Source: Gammaproteobacteria bacterium
GTDB lineage: Bacteria; Pseudomonadota; Gammaproteobacteria; SZUA-229
Direction: 5' to 3'
NCBI GenBank assembly: GCA_029880105.1
Contig: JAOUPA010000009.1
Location: forward strand, 1 to 24,635
DNA length: 24,635 nucleotides
This document shows, piece by piece, positions 1 to 8,026 of the stretch. The translations under genes and the position numbers were made by a program. The notes beneath the pieces are model-generated. The model was not told where the DNA came from. It did no database searches and saw only the letters and a list, made by a program, of their open reading frames with translations. Numbering within the stretch: position 1 is the stretch's first letter; each line of letters opens with the position of its first letter.

Positions 1-2045
1 GGCTTTGCCTCTCCCTGCTCCTTACCCTGAGGAGCAACCTTATCATCAGAACCAGATGACATCTCTTGAGGAGGCTGCTGATTCTGGCCATCCTGCGCCT
101 TATTCCTGTTATCACGACGACGACGTCCTCCTCCTCGACGATTACGACGACCAGGCTGGCCCTGCTGTGTAGTTTCGTCTTTTGATACATCTGATGACTT
201 TTCATCTTCCTTCTGAGGCTGTTGTTTGTTTTGTGCCGGACGAGCATTGCGATTACGCTGAGTACGCGCCCTGCCACCTCGATTACCACGGCCCTGACCA
301 CTACCCTGCGCAGACTTCTGCTCAGATCTGCCCTTTTCTGCTGGCTTTTCACCTCCATCACCAACAAACAGCGATACAATCGAAGCCAGAAGTCCTTTCG
401 ATACTCCTTTTTTCTCCTCTACCGCTGGTGGTTTAGGCCGTGCTGGTGCAATCGACGCTACCGCAGGTCGCTCAGGCTGAATCAGTTTTTCTTTATGCTG
501 ATCAGGGTTATAAGTCTGCTCTGCAATCTCAGCCTGCTTGTAGCTGACAAGATCACTGCTCTCATCCATTTCGCTCTTGCGAACACGTTCAACACGATAC
601 TGCGGCGTTTCCAGGGCAATGCTCGGAATAACCAGGATATGCACTCCAGTCTGAGCTTCAACGGTGGCTATAGCCTTTCGTTTTTCGTTTAGCATAAAGG
701 TTGCAACATCAACAGGTACGTGAATTTCAACACGACCCGTGCTTTCCTTGAGTGCCTCTTCTTCAGCCACACGCACCAGCGACAGTGCCAGTGACTCTAC
801 CGTACGGATAGTACCGTTACCTGTACAACGAGGGCAGACAATCTGTGTTGCCTCACCTAGTGAAGGTTTCAGGCGCTGACGAGACATCTCCAACAAACCA
901 AACCGTGAAATACGCCCAATCTGAACACGCGCGCGATCAATCGCCACCGCATCACGCAGACGGTTTTCAACATCACGCTGGTTCTTGCTGGACATCATGT
1001 CGATGAAATCAATAACCACCAGGCCACCCAGATCGCGCAGTCGTAACTGACGCGCAATTTCATCGGCAGCCTCGAGATTGGTATTGGTTGCCGTCTCTTC
1101 GATATCTCCACCCTTGGTCGCACGTGCAGAGTTAATATCGATAGAAATCAGCGCCTCGGTGTGATCAATAACAATAGAACCACCAGAAGGCAGCTGCACT
1201 TCACGACGGTATGCCGATTCGATCTGATTCTCAATCTGGAAACGATTAAACATCGGCACCGCATCCCGATAAAGCTTGATCTTACTGATGCGATTAGGCA
1301 TAACCTGTTCGATAAACTGTTTGGCGGTTTCAAATACCTCCACTGAATCAATCAGTACTTCGCTGATATCGTTTCTGAAGTAATCGCGCAGGGCGCGGAT
1401 AATGACATTGCTTTCCTGATAGATAAGAAAGGGTGCTGAACGATCAGCCGCTGCCTTCTCAAAGGCTTCCCAGAGTTGTAACAGATAATCCAGATCCCAC
1501 TGCAGCTCTTCAACTGAACGGCCAATACCACCAGTGCGCACAATCATACCCATACCATCAGGCATGGTGAGCTGGCTCATGGCCTCTCGGATAGACTGGC
1601 GATCTTCACCTTCGATACGGCGTGAAACACCACCGGCACGAGGGTTATTCGGCATTAGCACAAGAAAACGACCAGCAAGACTAATGAACGTTGTCAGCGC
1701 AGCACCTTTATTGCCACGTTCTTCTTTTTCAATCTGGACAACGACTTCGGTACCTTCAGCTATCGCAGAACGGATATCCGGACGGCCACCCGCCTTGAGC
1801 GCTTCTTCGGTAAAGTAATTACGTGAAATTTCCTTAAAAGGCAGGAAACCATGGCGTTCTGCACCGTAATCGACAAAACAGGCCTCTAGACTGGGCTCTA
1901 CTCGGGTAATCTTACCTTTGTAGACATTGGCCTTTTTTTGTTCCTGGGAGGATATTTCGACGTCCAGATCGTAGAGCTGCTGGCCATCGACCATCGCGAC
2001 ACGAATCTCTTCTTTCTGAGTCGCATTGATTAAAATTCTTTTCAT
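1..2045 (-). CDS. rne: Ribonuclease E, N-terminal 681 residues (3' end outside window)
   Basis: RNase E is the essential endonuclease that starts mRNA decay, processes rRNA and tRNA precursors, and scaffolds the degradosome at the inner membrane. The reading frame opens at ATG 2045-2043 and stays open to the left edge. It begins MKRILINAT and has an S1 RNA-binding region at about 37-120. The catalytic metal ligands are Asp303 and Asp346, and the Zn-link CPRC motif is at Cys404 and Cys407, the same numbers as in E. coli, so the start is secure. After about residue 510 the chain becomes disordered. Residues 550-562 (KGLLASIVSLFVG) resemble the membrane-targeting amphipathic helix, and an Arg/Gly/Gln/Asn-rich RNA-binding stretch follows at about 575-650. 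The rest of the scaffold, including any enolase or PNPase site, is outside the window. The gene is divergent from rluC, as in E. coli. Confidence 0.97.
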   Translation of the reverse strand, partial: MKRILINATQKEEIRVAMVDGQQLYDLDVEISSQEQKKANVYKGKITRVEPSLEACFVDYGAERHGFLPFKEISRNYFTEEALKAGGRPDIRSAIAEGTEVVVQIEKEERGNKGAALTTFISLAGRFLVLMPNNPRAGGVSRRIEGEDRQSIREAMSQLTMPDGMGMIVRTGGIGRSVEELQWDLDYLLQLWEAFEKAAADRSAPFLIYQESNVIIRALRDYFRNDISEVLIDSVEVFETAKQFIEQVMPNRISKIKLYRDAVPMFNRFQIENQIESAYRREVQLPSGGSIVIDHTEALISIDINSARATKGGDIEETATNTNLEAADEIARQLRLRDLGGLVVIDFIDMMSSKNQRDVENRLRDAVAIDRARVQIGRISRFGLLEMSRQRLKPSLGEATQIVCPRCTGNGTIRTVESLALSLVRVAEEEALKESTGRVEIHVPVDVATFMLNEKRKAIATVEAQTGVHILVIPSIALETPQYRVERVRKSEMDESSDLVSYKQAEIAEQTYNPDQHKEKLIQPERPAVASIAPARPKPPAVEEKKGVSKGLLASIVSLFVGDGGEKPAEKGRSEQKSAQGSGQGRGNRGGRARTQRNRNARPAQNKQQPQKEDEKSSDVSKDETTQQGQPGRRNRRGGGRRRRDNRNKAQDGQNQQPPQEMSSGSDDKVAPQGKEQGEAK

Positions 2046-2405
2046 GTTGATTTAAACCTGAGGTTGATCTCAGCCCAGATTCACCAGTAGCGGCCATTTT
2101 GGATAGGCGCACATGACTTAATGCCTGAATAAGCGGCATGCTGACGAGAGTCATCAAGACCCCCAGCATGGCTAGTTCTGGCAATGTGAAATTGATTCCG
2201 GCAAAAAAGGCTGGGTTATACATTCGTTTGTTTTTACTCTTATAAACACCATCCGCAACCTTATGTAGATATGCGCATGGGTAAATTTAGTGTCCTGGCC
2301 TCCCTATGAGGCCTGCTGGCCACGCTTGTCGTGGCGCTTTCCCCGCTTAACTCAGCTGGAGAATTTCCTTAAATGAAGATCCATAATAGATCATTCAAAA
2401 AATCC
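2046..2405 (-). promoter_or_regulatory. Long rne 5' leader, possibly an rne5-like autoregulatory element
   Basis: This stretch precedes the rne start codon on the minus strand and has no convincing gene. If transcription starts about seven bases after the candidate extended -10 at 2412-2420, the leader is about 360 nt, close to the 361-nt E. coli rne leader through which RNase E controls its own mRNA. It contains two compact perfect hairpins (2297-2335). A minus-strand frame from ATG 2223 runs through it and into rne out of frame. The resemblance in length and structure is seen here; autoregulation is inferred from E. coli. Confidence 0.4.
2297..2335 (-). promoter_or_regulatory. Tandem hairpins in the rne leader
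   Basis: There are two perfect six-base-pair stems side by side. GGCCTC (2297-2302) pairs with GAGGCC (2308-2313) over a five-base loop, and GCCACG (2319-2324) pairs with CGTGGC (2330-2335) over a five-base loop. Neither is followed by a T-run on the minus strand, so they look like structured leader RNA rather than a terminator. They could be the counterparts of the leader hairpins that bind RNase E in enteric bacteria, but I cannot align them to that family. Confidence 0.45.
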
Positions 2406-2411
2406 TTAACA

Positions 2412-2420
2412 TTTATAGCA
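2412..2420 (-). promoter_or_regulatory. Candidate extended -10 promoter element for rne
   Basis: Read on the minus strand this is TGCTATAAA, which fits the extended -10 pattern TGN-TATAAT with one mismatch. The nearest good -35-like hexamer, TTGACC at 2446-2441, is 23 bases away and too far, so the site would rely on the extended -10. Initiation here would give a leader of about 360 nt. This is a pattern match only. Confidence 0.35.
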
Positions 2421-2546
2421 ACGCATGCTGGTATAAACGGGGTCAAGTCTGTCAAAATGCGGGCCTTCGGTCAACTAGAAAACATCATTAAATGCTTCTA
2501 AATTATATATTTAGGCCAAATTACCGCTCTTTCGGCAACCATCCCT
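2421..2546. other. Remainder of the rne/rluC divergent intergenic region
   Basis: No gene is visible. On the minus strand TTGAC occurs three times (2474-2470, 2455-2451, 2446-2442), like repeated -35 elements, but none has a well-spaced -10. On the plus strand an AT-rich stretch at 2504-2511 (TTATATAT region) is a weak -10 candidate for rluC without a recognisable -35. No clear Shine-Dalgarno sequence precedes rluC. Confidence 0.3.
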
Positions 2547-3494
2547 ATGAAATCTGACTCACAGAGCGCCCGAATAGTTCAAATTGACGCCAATCATGCC
2601 GGCCAACGCATCGATAATTTCCTGATGGGCCAGCTCAAAGGCGTGCCACGGAGCCATATCTACCAGCTATTACGCAGCGGCCAGGTCAGGGTCAATAGCG
2701 GTCGAAAAAAACCGCTGTATAAACTTAAACTCGATGACCTGGTTCGTATCCCACCGGCACGCATCAATGAGCATGAGACCACCAGTATTCCCGATGCCGT
2801 GATTGAACTTATCAGGGCATCAACACTGTTTGAAAATGATCACCTGCTGGTAATCAATAAACCCTCCGGTATTGCCGTACACGGTGGCAGTGGCCTCGCC
2901 TATGGCGTGATTGAGGCGTTAAAACAGCAACAACCTGAACAGTTTCTTGAACTGGCTCACCGTCTTGATCGCGATACCAGTGGCTGTCTGATCATTGCAA
3001 AAAACAGAAATATCTTAACCTGGTTACACGACCTGCTACGAGAGGACACCCGTTCAGACCTGGGTAAGTACTATCTCGCCCTGGTTGCGGGTCAATGGGC
3101 CGGCACAAGCACGATCAACGTACCGCTGCAAAAATATAAACGTGGTGGCGAGCATATGGTTGAAGTCCATAAAGAAGGCCAGCACGCCATCAGCCATTTC
3201 GAGACCCGAAAAATCTTCCAACAGGCCACACTGGTAGAGATCAAAATTGATACCGGTCGTACCCACCAGATTCGTGCCCATGCCCTGCATGCTGGCCATC
3301 CGATTGCGGGTGATAAAAAATATGGCGACGACAGTTTCAACAAATCGATGAAGCAGATCGGACTCAAACGGTTATTTTTGCACGCAGTACGCATTGAACT
3401 TCCCGCCTCAGCTGCCACTAATAATAAAGCCATTACCATAGAAGCACCTTTGAGCAGCGAGTTACAGAATGTACTCGATAAACTGGAACCATGA
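2547..3494 (+). CDS. rluC: 23S rRNA pseudouridine synthase RluC
   Basis: RluC converts uridines of 23S rRNA (positions 955, 2504 and 2580 in E. coli numbering) to pseudouridine. The 315-residue protein has an N-terminal S4 RNA-binding domain at about 18-70, containing AGQRIDNFL and a basic patch GRKKPLYKL. The RluA-family catalytic domain carries HRLDRDTSG at 138-146, with Asp141 as the expected nucleophile, and the later GRTHQIRAH motif. Its N-terminus and length match E. coli RluC closely, which supports the ATG at 2547 even though no strong ribosome binding site precedes it. Its stop overlaps the ATG of the downstream HAD phosphatase by four bases, so the two are probably translationally coupled. 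Confidence 0.95.
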   Translation: MKSDSQSARIVQIDANHAGQRIDNFLMGQLKGVPRSHIYQLLRSGQVRVNSGRKKPLYKLKLDDLVRIPPARINEHETTSIPDAVIELIRASTLFENDHLLVINKPSGIAVHGGSGLAYGVIEALKQQQPEQFLELAHRLDRDTSGCLIIAKNRNILTWLHDLLREDTRSDLGKYYLALVAGQWAGTSTINVPLQKYKRGGEHMVEVHKEGQHAISHFETRKIFQQATLVEIKIDTGRTHQIRAHALHAGHPIAGDKKYGDDSFNKSMKQIGLKRLFLHAVRIELPASAATNNKAITIEAPLSSELQNVLDKLEP

Positions 3495-4156
3495 ACAGCC
3501 TGAGTAAACCTTATTCATTACTGGTATTCGACTGGGACGGCACACTGGTCGATTCCATAGAACAAATCACCACCAGTCTTCAGTTCGCCAGTAAAATAGT
3601 CTGCGGTGAAACTGTCAGCGAAGACGCCGCTCGGGGCGTCATTGGACTTGGACTACAGGAAGCCGTTGAGCATCTGCATCCTGGGAAACCCTTGGATATC
3701 ACTGAAAAAATTGCGGACGCCTACCGACAGCACTATCTCAATGAAAACGCTGTGCCTGCACCTTTGTTCAACGGCGTCACTGAAATGCTTGATGAATTAG
3801 TCGCAAGAGGCTTCACACTGGCCATTGCTACCGGCAAGAGCCGCGCCGGGCTTGATCGTACTTTTACCGAGCACAAAGTCGCTCACTATTTCAGTACCAC
3901 ACGCTGTGCAGGTGAGAACAAATCCAAACCCCACCCGGAAATGTTGCTCGGCATTCTCAATGACACAGGCTCGCATGCAGATCAGGCATTGATGATTGGC
4001 GACAGTGAACACGATTTAATGATGGCTAAAAATGCCCGCGTTGATGCTATCGGCGTAACCCATGGCGCCCATACCTCTGATAGACTGATGGCGCATGAGC
4101 CTTTATTATGTCTGGACAGGGTCGCAGACTTGATCAATCTTTTACCGCACAATTAA
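3491..4156 (+). CDS. HAD-superfamily phosphatase, phosphoglycolate-phosphatase-like
   Basis: This is a 221-residue haloacid dehalogenase-type hydrolase, expected to remove phosphate from a small metabolite in the cytoplasm. All four HAD motifs are present: DWDGT with nucleophile Asp14 and acid/base Asp16, ATGKS with Thr114, the Lys146 of KPHPE, and GDSEHD with Asp171 and Asp175. The helical insert after motif I (about 20-90) is a C1-type cap, as in Gph and related subfamily IA enzymes. The substrate cannot be read from the sequence. The ATG overlaps the rluC stop by four bases and the S49 peptidase follows, an arrangement I recall from Pseudomonas, so this is a conserved companion of rluC of uncertain physiological role. 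Confidence 0.9.
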   Translation: MNSLSKPYSLLVFDWDGTLVDSIEQITTSLQFASKIVCGETVSEDAARGVIGLGLQEAVEHLHPGKPLDITEKIADAYRQHYLNENAVPAPLFNGVTEMLDELVARGFTLAIATGKSRAGLDRTFTEHKVAHYFSTTRCAGENKSKPHPEMLLGILNDTGSHADQALMIGDSEHDLMMAKNARVDAIGVTHGAHTSDRLMAHEPLLCLDRVADLINLLPHN

Positions 4157-4185
4157 CAGATCGATAACAGTTGAATGAACGAATT

Positions 4186-5127
4186 ATGAACGAACAAGAA
4201 CCAGGCTGGGAAAGAAAATTCATTACCAAACTAGCTGAATCCAGCTTACGCGAACAAAAGCGTGCGCGTTACTGGAGTATTTTTTTCAAGCTACTTACCT
4301 TTGCATATCTCATCACGCTACTGGTGATGTTTTCCGAAAGTGACATACCCTCAAATAAACTGACTTCTGATCACACTGCCCTGGTAGAACTGTCAGGTTT
4401 GATTGCCGATGGTGAAAAAGCCAGTGCCGATAATATCGTTTCTGCGTTGCGCGAGGCCTTCGAAGACAAACATACCAAGGGCGTTATTCTTCGCATCAAT
4501 AGCCCTGGTGGTACTCCGGTACAGGCTGGATACATATATGATGAAATCATTCGCCTGCGAGAAAAATACCCTGATACCCCACTATATGCCGTCATCAGTG
4601 ACATGTGTGCCTCCGGTGGTTATTACGTAGCTGCTGCCGCTGATAAAATCTACGCTGACAAGGCCAGTATCGTTGGCTCCATCGGTGTTCGTATGGACAA
4701 TTTTGGTTTTGTTGAAGCCATGAAAAAATTGGGCATAGAACGTCGAACATTGACCGCTGGTGAAAACAAGGCACTGCTTGATCCCTTTGCACCGGTTGAT
4801 GAAAGTATCAATAAACACATGCAGGGCCTGTTACATAGCATCCACCAGCAATTTATCGATGCCGTGAAAAAAGGCCGCGGTGATCGTCTGAAACTGGATG
4901 TCTCAGGCCTGTTCTCAGGCCTGATCTGGACAGGGGAACAGAGTCTTGAAATCGGCCTGATTGATGAACTCGCCAGTGCGGGTTATGTCGCTAGAGAAGT
5001 CATAGGTGAAGAAGATATTGTCGATTTCACCATCACCGACGATTTCTTTGACCGACTGGCCAAACGTGTCGGTGCAACTACGGCCAGCTTACTGTTTGAA
5101 AAGGCCAGCCAGCCTTATATGCACTAA
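4186..5127 (+). CDS. S49 family (SppA-like) membrane serine peptidase
   Basis: This is a short signal-peptide-peptidase A-like enzyme that would cleave membrane-embedded or leftover signal peptides. Counting from ATG 4186 it has 313 residues. One transmembrane segment lies at about 33-50, after a basic stretch (EQKRARYW). The S49 fold follows, with SPGG at 106-109, the catalytic serine in CASGGYY (Ser143) and the general-base lysine in TAGENK (Lys195). It is half the size of the duplicated E. coli SppA and resembles the single-domain form found after rluC in other gammaproteobacteria. A TTG 15 bases upstream (4171) is also in frame and would add five residues. I prefer the ATG because neither start has a clear ribosome binding site. 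Confidence 0.9.
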   Translation: MNEQEPGWERKFITKLAESSLREQKRARYWSIFFKLLTFAYLITLLVMFSESDIPSNKLTSDHTALVELSGLIADGEKASADNIVSALREAFEDKHTKGVILRINSPGGTPVQAGYIYDEIIRLREKYPDTPLYAVISDMCASGGYYVAAAADKIYADKASIVGSIGVRMDNFGFVEAMKKLGIERRTLTAGENKALLDPFAPVDESINKHMQGLLHSIHQQFIDAVKKGRGDRLKLDVSGLFSGLIWTGEQSLEIGLIDELASAGYVAREVIGEEDIVDFTITDDFFDRLAKRVGATTASLLFEKASQPYMH

Positions 5128-5336
5128 TAGTATTTTTTGCCGGACAGGACAAGTTCTAAAGAATGCGTTATGCTCGCAAAACAAGAAAGATACATCGATA
5201 ATTACTGCGTGATATAGCAGCTAAGTGGAGATTTATCGGCTATATATTGGAAATATATGACGACTGGAAACATCGTCGCACCTATTAATAGCAGGGATTG
5301 CCCTGCCTGAAAACAACAAAAATAAACGGGTGATCT
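5128..5336. other. Intergenic region before the CHASE2 kinase cassette
   Basis: No gene is supported. The only structure I see is a short AT-only inverted repeat, ATATATT (5242-5248) and AATATAT (5252-5258). There is no obvious terminator after the S49 peptidase and no confident promoter. A plausible ribosome binding site (ACGGGTG) lies just before the kinase ATG at 5337. Confidence 0.3.
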
Positions 5337-8018
5337 ATGAAACAAGGGGTTTGGAAAAGCGACTGGTTTGTCGGCCTCATAATTACTCTCGTTTTTCTCG
5401 CTTTCATGCAATCTTCTTTTATACAGAGCATTGAGCGCGACGCTTACGACTTCGGCGTACAGTCATCTGAACGCACTCCCAGTGAAAAAATTGCCATTAT
5501 CGCTATCGACGACGAGAGCATCGATAACATAGGCCGCTGGCCCTGGCCTCGTAATATTCATGCACAGATGCAGGAACTACTCACCGAGGGCGGCGCCAAG
5601 GCAATTGGTCAGACCGTTTTTTTTACTGAACCACAGCTCGACCCTGGCCTTAAATTTATTCGTGACCTCAGCAACACCCTTGATGAAGGCAGTCTTGGTA
5701 GAATCCCTCAATATATCGAAGAACTCAATCAGACTATCGATGATTCACAGCAACTGGTAAAGAACAAGCGCGATACTAACGGACAGACTGCTGTCGCAAA
5801 GATCAGGAGCTATCTGGAAAAATCACCGCTTAATAATGAAGTCATTAATGAACTATCTAACCTCAGAGATCTCCTTACCTCAGCCGATGCTGCACTGAAT
5901 TCAGACAAAATGCTGGCAGAAAGTATGCAACAGACCGGCAATGTCGTACTGGCCATGCCGTTTACTCTTGGTGCACCGATTGGTCGTCCTGATACTAGCC
6001 TGCCTGAATATGTACTACGCAACAAACTTCCAGAAGAAAATATTATCGATGACCCTGACGTCAATCCAGATGGCTGGCGCCCACTGCCCATGGTCAGCAC
6101 ACTCGCACCCATCTCCTCCATTGGCGACGCGGCTTTGAATATCGGCTCCCTGGTCAGCGTCCTGGATGTCGATGGTGGCATACGTAGTGAGCCACTAGTA
6201 GTCGAATATTTTGAAGATATCTATCCCTCTGTAGCCCTGATTCTAGCGGCAAAAAGCCTGAATCTGGATATTGGCGATATAAAAGTAACTGTTGGCTCTG
6301 ATGTTCAACTGGGTCGCCTGACCATCAAGACCGATGAAGAATCCCAGATGAAAACATTTTTCTACAATAGTGAAGGACGGAGCGCATTCCCAATCGATTC
6401 TTTCTACGATGTCATACAGGGAAAAATTCCAGCCAGCAAATACAAAGATAAAATCGTACTCATTGGTGCCACTGCTTTCGGTGTTGGCAATACTATGGTG
6501 ACTCCTATCGACCCGGCCATGTCACCCGTACTAACACTGGCACATTCGGTATCCAGTATTCTGAACGAAGATTTTTTCATTCAGCCTGGCTGGGCCGGTT
6601 ATGCACAGTTTGCCGCCCTGTTACTGGTTGCGCTCTACCTGATGCTGATGCTCCCACGTATGGGTGCTGCTGCTGGCTTCAGTATTACGATTGTTCTCGC
6701 CATCAGCTTTTTTGTCATGCACTATGTATTAATGACAGGCCAGGGAATGTGGGTTCAGCTCATGACCCCTACTCTGCTACTGATCACCGGACACATCTTA
6801 CTAACGACCAAACGCTTCCTGCTCACTGAACGCGGCAAGGCCCGCCTCGATATCGAGTCAGCAGAGAGCAACCGTATGCTGGGGCTTTCCATGCAGGGCC
6901 AGGGTCAGCTGGATATGGCCTTCGAAAAATTCCGCAAACTACCAGTTGATAAGTCAGCGCTCGAGCTAATGTACAATCTAGCGTTAGATTACGAGCGCAA
7001 ACGTCAGTTCAACAAGGCGAAATCCGTTTACGATTATATTGCCGATCACGAACCCAATTTCCGCGACATCAAAACTCGCTCAAATCGTGCAACTGCAATG
7101 GACTCAACCGTCATACTTGGTGGTGGCAACTCCTCACCTGGCGGCACCCTAGTACTTGATGATGGCAGTATCGAAAAACCCATGCTAGGGCGATACGAAA
7201 TTGAAAAAGAACTGGGTAAAGGTGCAATGGGAGCAGTTTATCTTGGCAAAGACCCTAAAATCTCACGCGTAGTCGCCATCAAAACTATGGCGCTCTCACA
7301 GGAGTTTGAAGAGGATGAACTGGCCGAAGTTAAGGAACGCTTCTTCCGTGAGGCTGAAACTGCGGGCCGTCTAAATCACCCCAACATCGTTACCATCTAT
7401 GATGCTGGTGATGAACATGACCTGGCCTATATCGCAATGGAATTCCTCAAAGGCGACGATCTGGTCAAATACATCAAGAAAGATAACCTACTGCCTGTCA
7501 CCACCGTACTCTCGATAATACAACGAGCTGCTGATGCGCTGGGTTATGCCCACGGCTTTAAAATTGTGCATCGTGATATCAAACCAGCCAACATTATGTG
7601 GGATCCCGAAACCGATACCCTTAAAATTACAGACTTTGGGATTGCGCGTATCACCGATTCCAGCAAGACTAAAACTGGCATGGTACTGGGCACACCCTCC
7701 TATATGTCACCAGAACAGCTGGCAGGTAAGCGCGTCGATGGTCAGTCAGACCTGTTCTCTCTGGGCGTGATGATGTTCCAGATGGTTACCGGTCAACTCC
7801 CATTTACTGGTGACTCAATGGCACAGCTAATGTACAAAATTGCCAACGAACCACACCCTGCACCTGAATCTATCAACCCAAAACTACCTCGTTGCATTAG
7901 CGTTATTATCAACCGCGCCTTACATAAAGATATTCAAAAACGCTATCAGTCAGGACAACTAATGGCTGCAGACATTAAAAAATGCCTGAAAATCATAGCC
8001 GCTGAAGGCAAGGCCTGA
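5337..8018 (+). CDS. CHASE2-sensor membrane serine/threonine protein kinase
   Basis: This 893-residue receptor kinase is expected to sense an extracytoplasmic cue and phosphorylate Ser/Thr residues of cytoplasmic proteins. A membrane segment at about 10-28 leads into a CHASE2 domain (about 31-415), with its GRWPWPR signature at 66-72. A long, helix-rich insert sits at about 104-200. Three membrane segments follow (about 418-438, 445-465 and 472-491). A TPR-like helical pair at about 513-573 links to the Hanks-type kinase at 619-885. The kinase is intact: glycine loop GKGAMG (628-633), Lys649, HRDIKPAN (Asp747, Asn752), DFG (766-768) and GTPSYMSPEQ at the activation segment. The linker holds two threonine motifs, STVIL (Thr591) and GTLVL (Thr604), which are candidate autophosphorylation sites. 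The PP2C gene starts eight bases downstream. The substrate and ligand are unknown. Confidence 0.95.
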   Translation: MKQGVWKSDWFVGLIITLVFLAFMQSSFIQSIERDAYDFGVQSSERTPSEKIAIIAIDDESIDNIGRWPWPRNIHAQMQELLTEGGAKAIGQTVFFTEPQLDPGLKFIRDLSNTLDEGSLGRIPQYIEELNQTIDDSQQLVKNKRDTNGQTAVAKIRSYLEKSPLNNEVINELSNLRDLLTSADAALNSDKMLAESMQQTGNVVLAMPFTLGAPIGRPDTSLPEYVLRNKLPEENIIDDPDVNPDGWRPLPMVSTLAPISSIGDAALNIGSLVSVLDVDGGIRSEPLVVEYFEDIYPSVALILAAKSLNLDIGDIKVTVGSDVQLGRLTIKTDEESQMKTFFYNSEGRSAFPIDSFYDVIQGKIPASKYKDKIVLIGATAFGVGNTMVTPIDPAMSPVLTLAHSVSSILNEDFFIQPGWAGYAQFAALLLVALYLMLMLPRMGAAAGFSITIVLAISFFVMHYVLMTGQGMWVQLMTPTLLLITGHILLTTKRFLLTERGKARLDIESAESNRMLGLSMQGQGQLDMAFEKFRKLPVDKSALELMYNLALDYERKRQFNKAKSVYDYIADHEPNFRDIKTRSNRATAMDSTVILGGGNSSPGGTLVLDDGSIEKPMLGRYEIEKELGKGAMGAVYLGKDPKISRVVAIKTMALSQEFEEDELAEVKERFFREAETAGRLNHPNIVTIYDAGDEHDLAYIAMEFLKGDDLVKYIKKDNLLPVTTVLSIIQRAADALGYAHGFKIVHRDIKPANIMWDPETDTLKITDFGIARITDSSKTKTGMVLGTPSYMSPEQLAGKRVDGQSDLFSLGVMMFQMVTGQLPFTGDSMAQLMYKIANEPHPAPESINPKLPRCISVIINRALHKDIQKRYQSGQLMAADIKKCLKIIAAEGKA

Positions 8019-8026
8019 GGATTGAT

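Noticed and set aside
222..692. Plus-strand 156-codon open frame
   Set aside because: It lies antisense within the disordered tail of rne, which is unambiguous on the minus strand, and its product has low-complexity, shadow-like composition.
1534..1818. Plus-strand 94-codon open frame
   Set aside because: Antisense to the conserved catalytic region of rne and without recognisable motifs.
5242..5258. AT-only inverted repeat upstream of the CHASE2 kinase
   Set aside because: Seven A/T pairs with a three-base loop are weak, and such repeats arise easily by chance in AT-rich spacers; it has no T-run to be a terminator.
5810..6181. Minus-strand 123-codon open frame
   Set aside because: Antisense to the CHASE2 domain of the Ser/Thr kinase; composition rich in Ser, Arg and Leu typical of a shadow frame.
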